The translations under genes and the position numbers were made by a program. Shown piece by piece: positions 51,329-61,101 of a stretch of DNA of 64,000 nucleotides. The stretch covers positions 930,001 through 994,000 of the forward strand of contig JANQAD010000001.1 in NCBI GenBank assembly GCA_024707205.1. Reading direction: 5' to 3'. The stretch is from Demequina sp. (lineage in GTDB: Bacteria; Actinomycetota; Actinomycetes; Actinomycetales; Demequinaceae). Below the pieces are notes generated by a model. That model was not told where the DNA came from. It did not search any database and saw nothing but the letters and a program-made list of their open reading frames with translations. Position 1 is the stretch's first letter, and each line of letters starts with the position of its first letter.

Positions 51329-51357
51329 TAGAACGAGTTCGGCGGCGGATCGGTTGG
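51329..51357 (-). promoter_or_regulatory. ECF-type promoter of the second sigma operon
   Basis: Minus strand: CCAACCGATC (51357-51348), 13 nt, GTTCTA (51334-51329), about 25 nt to the ATG. Same as 47837-47865. Confidence 0.7.
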
Positions 51358-51376
51358 GATGAATGTACGCGCGGGG

Positions 51377-51467
51377 CCATGTCAGACCCCTCTGGTTGGG
51401 TGTTCTCATGACCCTCTTGCCCGGCCCGGCCGCCATGTCAGACCCCTGTGGTGTGCTTGATTCATGA
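51377..51467 (+). repeat. Duplicated leader in front of the HNH gene
   Basis: CCATGTCAGACCCCT occurs at 51377-51391 and 51433-51447; each is followed 31 nt from its start by CATGACC. The second ATGACC is the start of the HNH gene. The first (51408) opens a 19-codon ORF (MTLLPGPAAMSDPCGVLDS) whose TGA overlaps the HNH ATG. Confidence 0.7.
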
Positions 51468-53004
51468 CCTCGTCGACGCGCTCCGCCCGCGACCATCTCG
51501 CCGCAGTGTCGGCCTGGGATGGCGCGGATGTGGCGCGCATGCCCGCCGACGACGCGCTCGCCGCGGTTGAAGCGGGCGCCGCCGCGATTCACGCGCTGCA
51601 GGCCGTGGTCGCTCGCTTCGCGGCGCGCGTGGACGTGGTGTGCGAGCAGTCTCCCGGGGCCAGTGGCTATGCCCGACGCCATGGCGCGGCTTCCGGTCCC
51701 TCCTTGCTTGCGAAGGTGGCCGGGTTGGCGCCCGGGGAGGCGAATCGGCTGGTGACGATGGGGCGCGCGCTGCTCGCGGCCGATGCCGCAGCGGAACGTG
51801 CCCAACGTGAGGCGGAGCTCGCTGCGCGCGAGGCACGTGAGGCTGAACTCGCCGAGGCGAATGCGGCTCCTGGGCTGTCCGCGCAGGAACTGTCGTGGGA
51901 TGACCTTCCCCCGGAGTCCAACACCCCAGAGCCCAATAGCCCGGCGCCCACCCCACCTGCGCGAGTGGTGCCGGTGGTGCGAGAGCTCGCTCCCGGTGAG
52001 CTGCTGGCGCGTGCGCTGGACGCGGGGACGATCAGCCCACAGAAGGGCGAGGTGATCAGCGCCACCCTCGCGGACTTCACCATCGACACCCTGGAGGTGG
52101 AGAGGGAGTTCGTCGACCTCGCGCCGCGGGTGGGACTGCGCAAGCTCATGGCGCACTGCTTCTGGCGGCTCGGCGAACTGGATCCGGAGGGGCTGGCGCT
52201 ACGCGAGGCCCGCCACCGCGAGGAACGGTTCGTGTCAATCACCGACCGGGCAGACGGGCGCGTGCAGATCTATGGCCTGCTCGACGTCGCCACCGCGGCG
52301 CCCATCAAGACCCTGCTGGACTCGATGACCACTGCCGCGCTGCGCCGCCAACGCAAGCTGCCTCAGCAGGAACGTCTCGAAGCGGGCGCCCTGTGTGCCG
52401 ACGCCCTGACCGACGTCGCCCTGCACGCGATCGGGTGCGACCGGGTGCCGCGCAAGCCCAAGACCACGGTCGTGGTGCGCATCGACAAGGACGCGCTCAT
52501 TGACGACCTGCGCCTCGTGGGACTCGCCGACGAGGCGGGGGTGCCTCTGGACGCCCGCACCCGGCTGACGTCAGTTGACGGGATCTTGCAGCCGCTCACC
52601 GCGAGCGCGGCACGCCTCATGGCCGTAGACGCCCAGGTGCTTCCCATGGTGATGGGCGGCGGCTCGCTCCCCTTGACCTCGGCGCCACCAAGCGCCTCTT
52701 CACCAAGTGGCAGAAGATCGCCGTCACTGAACGCGACCGCGGCTGCGTCAGATGCACCGCGCCCCCAGCGTTCTGTCATGGTCACCACATCCAGTTCTGG
52801 GACGACAACGGCCCAACCAACCTCACCAACGCGGTGAGCCTGTGCTCCGGATGCCACCATCGTCTCCACGAACAGCACTGGGATCTGAGGGTCTACAACG
52901 ACCGCGTCGAAATCCGCGAGCCCGGGAGCTCCTGGGAGCCCGCCTTCGCGCCACCGCGACAAGCGACCCGCCCCGAACGCCGCGCGCTCACCGCGACGGC
53001 GTAG
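51464..53004 (+). CDS. DUF222/HNH endonuclease domain protein (one-base deletion)
   Basis: About 513 aa when repaired. N-terminal DUF222 helical domain (ALQAVVARFAARVDVVC, DAGTISPQKGEVISATLAD, RADGRVQIYGLLDV), then a C-terminal HNH nuclease: RGCVRCTAPPAFCHGHHIQFW, NLTNAVSLCSGCHHRLHEQHWD (zinc cysteines and HHH). The frame breaks at the C run 52669-52672; one added C joins GGSLPL to DLGATKRLF. Such genes are multicopy and possibly mobile in actinobacteria (13E12-repeat family). It is preceded by a duplicated leader (51377-51467). Confidence 0.84.
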
Positions 53005-53268
53005 CGGAAGCCTGCACGGGGGCCCAAGTCGGGCGCCCCAAGACGAGTTGCGCAGGCTGGGACCAAGGTCCCTCAGCAGCACCCCGGCGAGCCCGTAGCG
53101 TCATTACCGGACACAGGGTCGGCAAAGACGCCGACTTCCACAAGCGTGGCTCAGGCGGGCATCCGGGGACTTGACCGCCTGAGCCGCTCACTTCGGCGTC
53201 GGCGCTCCTATCCCTCCCCCAGGGGCGCCGACGCCGTACTCATGTCCCCCGCCGATAGCCTGGCGTGC

Positions 53269-55101
53269 GTGGGAACGTACCGAATCAACACCATCATCAC
53301 CGTGATGGGCACGGTGGCGCTGCTGCCGCTCGCCATGCTCCCCATTCTGAGCCGGGTAACCCGACGGTACGGCGCGCTCCGAGGGTGGCCGATGTTCGCG
53401 GGCATCGGGCTGCTGGGCTCCGCCGTCGCACTCGCCGCGTTCACGGTCTTCCCCCTCCCGGACCCGGGCACCTTGCAGTGCACCGGCGCCAGCATGTCCT
53501 CGTACTGGCAGACCGAATGGTTCGGCTCCATCTCGCTCATCGGGGACGCCTGGGCGGCGGTGGGGTTCCCCGCGGTGCTGACCAGCTTCACCTTCCTGCA
53601 GGTGGCCCTCAACGTTCTGCTCTTCGTCCCCTACGGCTTCTTCCTGCATCAAGTGACGCGGTGGCGCGCCCTGGCCGTGGTGCTGTGCGGTCTGGGCACG
53701 TCGGTCCTCATCGAGGTGACGCAGGGCACGGGCGTGTTCGGGCTCTACCCGTGCCCCTATCGCGTCCTGGACGTCGACGACCTCATCTGCAACACGCTCG
53801 GGGCGGCGGTGGGAGTGCTGCTGTCCGTGGCGGTGGCTCGGCGCTTCGCGTGGTCGCGCCCGGCGCCTGTTCCCGATCTCGCCCGGCCAACGCTCGCGCG
53901 ACGCGCCATCGCGGCGGGCATCGACGGGGGCCTCATCCTGTTCGTCTGGGCGGTCTTCGGGGTGGCATGGAGGCTGGTCGCCGACGCCGACGGGCCGGGG
54001 CTCCTGCTCGGGGCGGTCGCGGCCGTGCTCGTCTCCATCGCCCTGCCGCTGCTGAGACGCGACCGCGCCACGCCCGGCCAGGTCATCGTCAACGTGGCGC
54101 CCACTCGAGGCGAGGAGTCCGCGGACGCGCCCGGGATCGTGGCCGTGCTCATTCGTGCGGTGGTGCGCTGGACGGTGCTCGTCGTGCTGGGGGTGTTCGC
54201 TCAGCTTGCGGTCGTCGCCGCGGAGATCGCGCTCGTGGCGGCGACTCCGCGCCACTCATCTCTCGCGGGACTCATCGCGAGGACGACCACGCGAACCAAG
54301 CCGGCCATGGCGTCGGGCACCCTTGGTGAGTCACTTCCCGGCGGCAACATGGGCGGGGCCACCCGCGTCGGCGACGTGGTCCGCAAGCCCACCCAGCCGC
54401 AAAGCGCCACAATCCAGCGGCTCGTGAGGCACGTGCGCGCGCAGGGCGTGACGTGGGTCGCCGAACCGCTCGGCATCAAGGGCGGATTCGACCTATGGCG
54501 CTTCATCCCGGGCGGAGTCTCGCACGACGATCCGCACGACGACTTCCCCGGCGTAGTGGTGGAGGAGGTGGCCCGGCGGCTGCGCGAGTGGCACGACGCC
54601 ACCGTCACCTTCCCGCGCAGCGCCAAGGACACGTGGTTCTGGCCAGGCAAGCGACCCGATGAGGTGATCTGCCACGTGGACTTCGCGCCCTACAACCACG
54701 TGTTCGACAACGGCCGCTTCGTGGGCGCCATCGACTTCGACCTCTGCTACCCCGGCCCGCGCTTGTGGGATCTCGCGTACACGGCGTACCGGTACGTGCC
54801 GCTGACCCCTGCGACCGGAATGGCGCCCGACGCTGGCAGGGCCCTGCTCTCGCGTCGCCTCTCGCGCCTGGACCGGTTCCTCGCCGCCTACGGCGGCGGA
54901 GACGCGGCGCTGACGTACTCACGAGAGCAGCTGCTCGGGTACGTGGTGCCGCGGCTCGCGGCGATGGTCGAGTGGTGCGAGCAGCAAGACGACGCCGACC
55001 GGAAGCGCGACGCGGCGATGTACCGCGAGCACGCAGAGTTCATCGATCGTGGCGGGTACGGGACGGCCGCGCCCGTGGTGGTCCCGGACCTCAAGGAATA
55101 G
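53269..55101 (+). CDS. VanZ-RDD membrane protein fused to an aminoglycoside-phosphotransferase-like domain
   Basis: One open frame of 610 codons with two distinct parts. Residues 1-~345: VanZ-like membrane domain (about six TM; LNVLLFVPYGFFLHQVT, TSVLIEVTQGTGVF, DVDDLICNTLGAAVG) and an RDD domain (LARRAIAAGIDGGLILFVWAVFG). From about 347 (MASGTLGE): a soluble kinase-like domain with HVDFAPYNHVF (HxDxxxxN) and GAIDFDLC. GTG at 53269 follows TAGCCT by 7 nt. Either a true fusion or two genes joined by an indel: reading one base back, a stop would fall at 54327, overlapping an ATG at 54307. Confidence 0.68.
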   Translation: MGTYRINTIITVMGTVALLPLAMLPILSRVTRRYGALRGWPMFAGIGLLGSAVALAAFTVFPLPDPGTLQCTGASMSSYWQTEWFGSISLIGDAWAAVGFPAVLTSFTFLQVALNVLLFVPYGFFLHQVTRWRALAVVLCGLGTSVLIEVTQGTGVFGLYPCPYRVLDVDDLICNTLGAAVGVLLSVAVARRFAWSRPAPVPDLARPTLARRAIAAGIDGGLILFVWAVFGVAWRLVADADGPGLLLGAVAAVLVSIALPLLRRDRATPGQVIVNVAPTRGEESADAPGIVAVLIRAVVRWTVLVVLGVFAQLAVVAAEIALVAATPRHSSLAGLIARTTTRTKPAMASGTLGESLPGGNMGGATRVGDVVRKPTQPQSATIQRLVRHVRAQGVTWVAEPLGIKGGFDLWRFIPGGVSHDDPHDDFPGVVVEEVARRLREWHDATVTFPRSAKDTWFWPGKRPDEVICHVDFAPYNHVFDNGRFVGAIDFDLCYPGPRLWDLAYTAYRYVPLTPATGMAPDAGRALLSRRLSRLDRFLAAYGGGDAALTYSREQLLGYVVPRLAAMVEWCEQQDDADRKRDAAMYREHAEFIDRGGYGTAAPVVVPDLKE

Positions 55102-55269
55102 GGCCGATACCAGCGCGGACGCGGAGACGCCGCCCCGGTGCCGCGGGCGCTGTGGGGGGACAGCGGTCTCGCGGAAGCTGCCCAGGGCGGCGTCTGCGTC
55201 GAGCCTATGACGCGAACCCTGGCAGCTTGCTGGGAGAAGTCCAAGAATCTCCGCAGATAGTGTTGGCGC

Positions 55270-56111
55270 ATGTCAGCGCGCATTGCCATCGTCTCCACGC
55301 GCGACCTCGACGTCATGGACGTCGACGAGGAGCTGCTGTTCCCGCTCCTTCCCGAGGCGGAGCTCGCCCACTGGGATGACCCCAACGTGAACTGGGCGGG
55401 GTACGAGGTTGCGATCCTGAGGTCTACGTGGAACTACACCGAGCACCTCGACGAGTTCCTCGCCTGGGCCACTCGCACCTCTCAAGTGACGCGCCTGGTA
55501 AACCCCGTGGACATAGTCGAATGGAATACGGACAAGCGCTACCTCGCGGACCTCGCGGCGCGGGGAATTCCCGTGGTCCCCACGGTGTTCGCGGCACCCG
55601 GAGAGCCCGTTTCGCCCGACGCTGTGGCCGGCCACGTTGTCGTCAAGCCCACCGTTGGGGCCGGGTCAAGGGCGCCAAGCTGTTCCGTGACGACCCAGCC
55701 GGCGCCCTTGCCCACGTGGCCGCCCTTCACGCGGACGGCGCCACCGCCATGGTGCAGCCCTACCTCTCGGCAGTCGACGAGCACGGTGAGACGGCGCTGA
55801 TCTTCATCGGCGGCGAGTACTCGCATGCGGCCCGCAAGGCCGCAATCCTGTCCCGCGACATGTCGTGGAGCACGGGGCTCTACGCGGACGAGAAGATCGT
55901 GGCGACCGAGGCAACCGCGAAGGAGCTGGAACTCGCGCGCCGCATCCTCGCGGACCTTCCCGGCCTCGCGTATGCGCGCGTGGATCTGCTCCCCACGGAC
56001 GGCGGACCGGTGGTGCTCGAGCTCGAACTCACCGAGCCCAGCCTGTTCTTGGCACTCCACCCCGACGCGCCAGCAAAGGCGGCCCACGCCTTCCGCAACC
56101 TGCTCGCCTGA
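55270..56111 (+). CDS. ATP-grasp domain protein (one-base deletion)
   Basis: About 280 aa when repaired. It resembles the RimK/cycloserine-biosynthesis ATP-grasp group: VAILRSTWNYTEHLDEFLAW, NPVDIVEWNTDKRYLADLA, HVVVKPTVGAGSRGAKLF (ATP Lys), then YARVDLLPTDGGPVVLELELTEPSLFL (metal-binding acidic residues). The frame breaks near the GGG at 55670-55672; one added G joins the parts. The ligated substrates are unknown. ATG at 55270 follows TAGTGT by 6 nt (leaderless). A 14-bp motif copy lies at 55614-55627. Confidence 0.82.
55614..55627 (-). repeat. 14-bp interspersed motif, copy 5
   Basis: Exact CCACAGCGTCGGGC on the minus strand, inside the ATP-grasp gene (sense codons give PDAV). Confidence 0.8.
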
Positions 56112-56115
56112 GCCG

Positions 56116-56129
56116 CCACAGCGTCGGGC
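56116..56129 (+). repeat. 14-bp interspersed motif, copy 6
   Basis: Exact CCACAGCGTCGGGC, 4 nt after the ATP-grasp stop codon and just upstream of the terC leader. Confidence 0.8.
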
Positions 56130-56139
56130 GGCTAGGATC

Positions 56140-56256
56140 ATCCGCGAGGGGAGTACTTCCCAAGTTCCGCTCCGGTCATCACGAGGTCAACGCCTCCCGG
56201 ACGGGCGCCCACCCGGTGGGTGAAGGAGACCTCAGATTCGATATCTGAGGAGACCC
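56140..56256 (+). ncRNA. yybP-ykoY-type (Mn2+) riboswitch leader of terC
   Basis: The leader has the two conserved loops of the yybP-ykoY class: GGGGAGTA (56148-56155) and GGAGACCTC (about 56225-56233), with an intervening GCCCACCCGGTGGGTGAA hairpin. It is followed by CCTCAGAT (56230-56237) pairing with ATCTGAGG (56243-56250), a stem that covers the Shine-Dalgarno GAGGAG of terC. Known members sense Mn2+ and control TerC-like exporters, so translational control by Mn2+ is the likely role. Confidence 0.78.
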
Positions 56257-57233
56257 ATGACCGAGTTAACGTCCATCGGCACACCGCAACTGTGGGCCAT
56301 CACCCTTGCCGGCGTTGTGCTGCTGCTCGCCGTCGACTTCATCATCACGCGAAAGCCGCACGAGGTCTCCATGAAGGAGGCGATCGGGTGGTCGATCTTC
56401 TACATCGCGCTGCCGCTGATGTTTGGCGTGTGGGTGTGGGCCGAGCATGGCGGCGACACGGGCGTGAAGTACTACACGGGCTACCTCGTGGAAAAGAGCC
56501 TCTCGGTAGACAACCTGTTCGTGTTCATCGTGATCATCGGGTCCTTCGCGGTTCCGCGAGCACTGCAGCAGCGCGTGCTGCTTGTCGGCGTGATCGGCGC
56601 GCTCATCCTGCGTGGCATCTTCATCGCGGTTGGCGCCAAGCTCATCGAGCAGTTCACGGCGACGTTCCTGGTATTTGGCGCAATTCTGCTCGTCACGGCC
56701 ATCAAGGTGTACCGCGATGCGCGCTCCGAGGAAGACGCGCACGTGGACGTGAATCAGCTCATGGTTGTGCGCGTGATCCGGAGATTCTGGCCCGTCACGA
56801 GCGAGTACCACGGCACCAAGGTGTTGTGGCGCGAGGCCGGCAAGCGCGCCCTCACCCCCTGGGTCTCGTGATGGCGACGATCATCGGCACGGACATCGTG
56901 TTCGCGATCGACTCGATCCCGGCCGTTTACGGCATCACGTCGGATCCGTACCTCGTGTTCGTCACCAATGCGTTCGCCCTGCTCGGGCTGCGGGCTCTCT
57001 ATTTTGTGCTCGAGGGCGCGCTGTCGAAGCTCGTGTACCTGGGCTATGGGCTGTCGGTCATTCTGGGGTTCATCGGCATCAAGCTGGTGCTGCACTGGGC
57101 GCACGGGATCTGGCCCGGGGTCCCGGAGATCCCGACGCTGTTCTCGCTCGTGTTCATCCTTGTCGTTCTCGCGATCACCACCTGGGTGAGCCTGCGAGCC
57201 AAGCCCACACTCGTTACCGGTACCGAGCCTTAA
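56257..57233 (+). CDS. terC: TerC-family membrane protein (one-base deletion)
   Basis: About 325 aa when repaired, about nine TM helices. TerC family: linked to tellurite resistance and, more generally, metal (Mn2+) export. Blocks: DFIITRKPHEVSMKEA, GYLVEKSLSVDNLFVFIVI, then DIVFAIDSIPAVYGITSDPYLVF and FVLEGALSKLVYLGYGLS. The frame breaks at the C run 56855-56859 (LTPWVS-stop); one added C gives LTPLGLVMATIIGTDIVFA. ATG at 56257 is preceded by GAGGAG inside the riboswitch expression hairpin. The riboswitch points to Mn2+ efflux rather than tellurium. Confidence 0.9.
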
Positions 57234-57277
57234 GTCAGACGGTTGGGGCACACTAGCCCCCGTCCCAAAGGAGGGCC

Positions 57278-58288
<1,011 letters not shown>

Positions 58289-58290
58289 CC

Positions 58291-59049
58291 ATGGGATTCC
58301 TCAACGACACCTGGATCGTCTTCAGCCGCGCCATGCGGCTCAGCCTTCGCCAGCCCGTGTGGGTGGTGTTCGGGCTCATCCAGCCGATCCTCTACCTGGT
58401 CCTCTTTGGGCCGCTGCTCAAGGCGGTGGCGGAGCAGCCAGGCTTCGGCGGCGATGCGTGGCGCGTGTTCGTGCCCGGCCTCTTGGTTCAGCTCGGGATG
58501 TTCGGCGCGAGCTTCGTGGGCTTTGGCCTCATCGCCGAGTGGCGCTCCGGCGTGATCGAGCGCATGCGCGTCACCCCCGCGAGCCGATCGAGCCTGCTCG
58601 TTGGGCGCGTCATGCGGGACGTGCTCGTGCTGCTGGTGCAAGGCTGCCTGCTCGTTGGCGCCGCGCTGTTCATGGGGCTGCGCGCCCCGGCGTGGGCGCT
58701 CGCCGCGGGGATCGCGACGGTCGCGCTGCTCGGCGCGTGCTTCGCCTCGCTCAGCTACGCCGTGGCGCTGCGGCTCAAGAACGAGGACTCGTTCGCGCCG
58801 CTCCTCAACGGCGTGATCCTGCCCGTGGCGCTCCTGAGCGGCATCTTCCTGCCGATGACTCTCGCTCCCGGCTGGCTCCAGCACCTGAGCGACATCAACC
58901 CGCTCAAGCATGTGATCGACGGCGTGCGCGCGATGTTCAACGGCGAGATGCTCTCCGCACCGGCCGTGTACGGGGTCCTCATCACCGTGGGCCTCGTTGC
59001 GGTGGGCGGCGCCGTGGGCACCATGGTGTTCCGCCGCGAGTCGGCGTGA
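58291..59049 (+). CDS. ABC-2 type transporter permease (DrrB-like)
   Basis: A 252-aa permease with six TM helices, partner of the preceding ATPase. Typical of ABC-2 proteins: QPVWVVFGLIQPILYLVLFGP, GSFVGFG-type FGASFVGFGLIAEWRSGVIERMRVTP, and the end block LNPLK-like DINPLKHVIDGVRAMF. The ATG at 58291 has GAGGAGG 7 nt upstream; an in-frame TTG at 58285 is less likely. Confidence 0.9.
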   Translation: MGFLNDTWIVFSRAMRLSLRQPVWVVFGLIQPILYLVLFGPLLKAVAEQPGFGGDAWRVFVPGLLVQLGMFGASFVGFGLIAEWRSGVIERMRVTPASRSSLLVGRVMRDVLVLLVQGCLLVGAALFMGLRAPAWALAAGIATVALLGACFASLSYAVALRLKNEDSFAPLLNGVILPVALLSGIFLPMTLAPGWLQHLSDINPLKHVIDGVRAMFNGEMLSAPAVYGVLITVGLVAVGGAVGTMVFRRESA

Positions 59050-59132
59050 CGACGCTTGGTCCTTGACCTTTGCCGCTGGTAACGCGAGAGTTGCCCTGAC
59101 AGCGACGTCGTCACACACACTGGGGAGAATCC

Positions 59133-59609
59133 GTGATCAAGATCTCGTTCGAGATGACCGACGCCCCTGCACGGCTGATCGTCACCGAGCTCATGCCGTA
59201 CCCGCTCAGCCGGGTGTGGCTCGCGGAGACCGAGGGCCTCTACGTCAAGCAGTGGTGGGCGCCCGCCGGCTACGTGAACGACGATGTGGACATCACCACC
59301 GTGGAGGGCGGCGCCTGGCGCATCCTCCAGCGCGACCCCGAGGGCAACCAGTTCTCGTTCTACGGCAAGGTCGAGAGCAGCGAGCATGAGGAGCAGCTCG
59401 TGATCTCCCTGGTGAGCGAGGTGTGGCCGGACTCGACCGTGCTCATCACGCAGGACTTCATCGCGCGCGAGGCAGGCACGGTGGTCGTGACCACCTACGA
59501 GTTCGACTCCGACTCCGCCCTCACCACATATCTGGCTCTGGGCGGCACCGATCGCCTCCGCGAGGCGTCCGCCAAGCTCGACACGCTTCTCGCGCAAATC
59601 GGGTCCTAG
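59133..59609 (+). CDS. SRPBCC / AHSA1-like protein
   Basis: A 158-aa helix-grip (START-like) protein of the Hsp90-activator-homologue-1 group. It shows LMPYPLSRVWLAETEGLYVKQWW, the family's W-W-P pattern (WWAPAGY), and a C-terminal helix (LREASAKLDTLLAQIG). Ligand unknown. GTG at 59133 has GGGGAGA upstream. Confidence 0.8.
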   Translation: MIKISFEMTDAPARLIVTELMPYPLSRVWLAETEGLYVKQWWAPAGYVNDDVDITTVEGGAWRILQRDPEGNQFSFYGKVESSEHEEQLVISLVSEVWPDSTVLITQDFIAREAGTVVVTTYEFDSDSALTTYLALGGTDRLREASAKLDTLLAQIGS

Positions 59610-59616
59610 CGCGAGC

Positions 59617-59640
59617 GTGAGCGAGGTCACACTCGCTCAC
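59617..59640 (+). terminator. Hairpin terminator after the SRPBCC gene
   Basis: A perfect 9-bp stem GTGAGCGAG (59617-59625) / CTCGCTCAC (59632-59640) with a 6-nt loop, 8 nt after the stop codon. No U-tract. Confidence 0.65.
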
Positions 59641-59778
59641 CCTGACGTTCCGCGCCCTCGTTGCGTAAAATGGTCGAATCCCGTTCAACCGAGCGGTATT
59701 CGCGCGCCCGGCAACCGGCAGCGGTGCGCACACCAACGCGAGCGCCGCCACGAGCGGCACCCGAAAGGACGCCTCAAA

Positions 59779-59955
59779 ATGGCGATGCCCAACGCCAACG
59801 ACATTGACCCCGACTACACGGCACGCCAGTCGCACCAGGTCATCTCGCCAGAGCGATTCGCCTCGTGGCACGACTACGCCTTCTCGAGCGCTCCAGAGCT
59901 CACGCGCGATGAGCTCGGCGAGGACACGCCCCCGGCGGGCATCCCCACCGTCTAG
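59779..59955 (+). CDS. Small acidic protein, 58 aa
   Basis: A hypothetical soluble protein (MAMPNANDIDPDYTARQSHQ at the start, ending EDTPPAGIPTV). No TM segment. AAGGA lies 10-14 nt upstream of the ATG; a TAAAAT -10-like element is at about 59666. It ends 9 nt before the malY start, but malY has its own TAGTCT promoter. Confidence 0.6.
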   Translation: MAMPNANDIDPDYTARQSHQVISPERFASWHDYAFSSAPELTRDELGEDTPPAGIPTV

Positions 59956-59964
59956 TCTCTTTCC

Positions 59965-61092
59965 ATGACTGAGCGCCCAAACCCGTTTGAAGCGCTCACG
60001 CTCGATCAGCTGCGCGAGCGGCACAGCGCCAAGTGGCGCCACTACCCGGCCGACGTCCTCCCCCTGTGGGTCGCCGAGATGGACGTGCCGCTGGCGCTCC
60101 CCATAGCCGACGCCCTGGTCGCCCTCGCGCGCAGCGGTGACGCCGGCTACCCGGGAGACACCCCGTACGTCGAGGCGTTCGCCTCGTTCGCGCACGACTC
60201 GTGGGGCTGGGAGCCGGGCGTCGCGCGGACCCGCGCCGTGGCGTCAGTCATCTCCGGCTACACCGACGCCCTTGTCGAGGCCGTCGGCCCGGGCGGGACC
60301 GTCGTTGTCACCTCTCCCGTGTACCCGCCGTTCTACTCGTACCTGGGCCACGCCGGTCTCACCGTTCTCGAGGTCCCGCTCACCCCTGAGCTCCGCCTCG
60401 ATCTCGATGCCCTCGACACCGCCTTCGCCGAAGCTCAGGGCTTCCTCCTGTGCAATCCGCACAACCCCGGCGGCGCCGTTCACTCGCAGGCAGAGCTCGA
60501 GCGCGTAGCTGAGCTCGCCGCGCGCCACGACGTGCAGGTGGTGTCGGATGAGATCCACGCCCCGCTCGTCTACGCCGAGTCCACCTTCGTGCCCTATCTC
60601 ACCGTCGACCCGCGCGGCATCGCGGTTCACGCGGCGTCGAAGGGGTGGTCGCTCGCCGCGATGCCCGCGGCCCTCATGACCTTTGGGCCCGACGCCGGCG
60701 CGGCTCTTGCGCGATACGACGCCGGGAAGCATCACGGCCCCACGTACTGGGGCACGGTCGCGCAGACGGTCGCCTACGAGCAGTGCCGGGATTGGCTGGC
60801 CGACGCTCTTGTCGCCCTCGATTCGAATCGGCGCCTCCTGGGCTCCCTCCTCGCGGAACGACTTCCCGCGGCCCGGTACCACGTGCCGGCGGCGACGTAC
60901 CTGACGTGGGTCGACTGCCGCGCGCTCGGTCTGGGCGACGACCCCGCGCGGGTGTTCCTCGACAAGGGGCGCGTCGCGTTCAACCCCGGCCACACGTTCG
61001 GCACAGGCGGAGCGGGGCACGTGCGCATCAACATCGCCACGTCGCCCGCGATCCTCGACGAGGCCGTGACCCGGATGGTCGCGGCGCTCTAG
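59965..61092 (+). CDS. MalY/PatB-type cystathionine beta-lyase (PLP aminotransferase fold)
   Basis: A 375-aa fold-type I PLP enzyme. N-terminal LPLWVAEMDVPLALPIADAL (the MalY/PatB signature), GYPG, LCNPHNPGGAVHSQAEL (Asn/Pro block), VVSDEIHAPLVY (Asp for the pyridine N) and AASKGWSLAAMPAAL (the SKxW/F internal-aldimine lysine). This group cleaves C-S bonds of cystathionine; aminotransferase side-activity is possible. ATG at 59965 follows TAGTCT by 6 nt (leaderless). Confidence 0.88.
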   Translation: MTERPNPFEALTLDQLRERHSAKWRHYPADVLPLWVAEMDVPLALPIADALVALARSGDAGYPGDTPYVEAFASFAHDSWGWEPGVARTRAVASVISGYTDALVEAVGPGGTVVVTSPVYPPFYSYLGHAGLTVLEVPLTPELRLDLDALDTAFAEAQGFLLCNPHNPGGAVHSQAELERVAELAARHDVQVVSDEIHAPLVYAESTFVPYLTVDPRGIAVHAASKGWSLAAMPAALMTFGPDAGAALARYDAGKHHGPTYWGTVAQTVAYEQCRDWLADALVALDSNRRLLGSLLAERLPAARYHVPAATYLTWVDCRALGLGDDPARVFLDKGRVAFNPGHTFGTGGAGHVRINIATSPAILDEAVTRMVAAL

Positions 61093-61101
61093 CCACGCTG
61101 C

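Noticed and set aside
57245-57260. Short GGGGC/GCCCC hairpin between terC and the ABC genes
   Set aside because: Only a 5-bp stem in very GC-rich DNA; too weak to call as a terminator.
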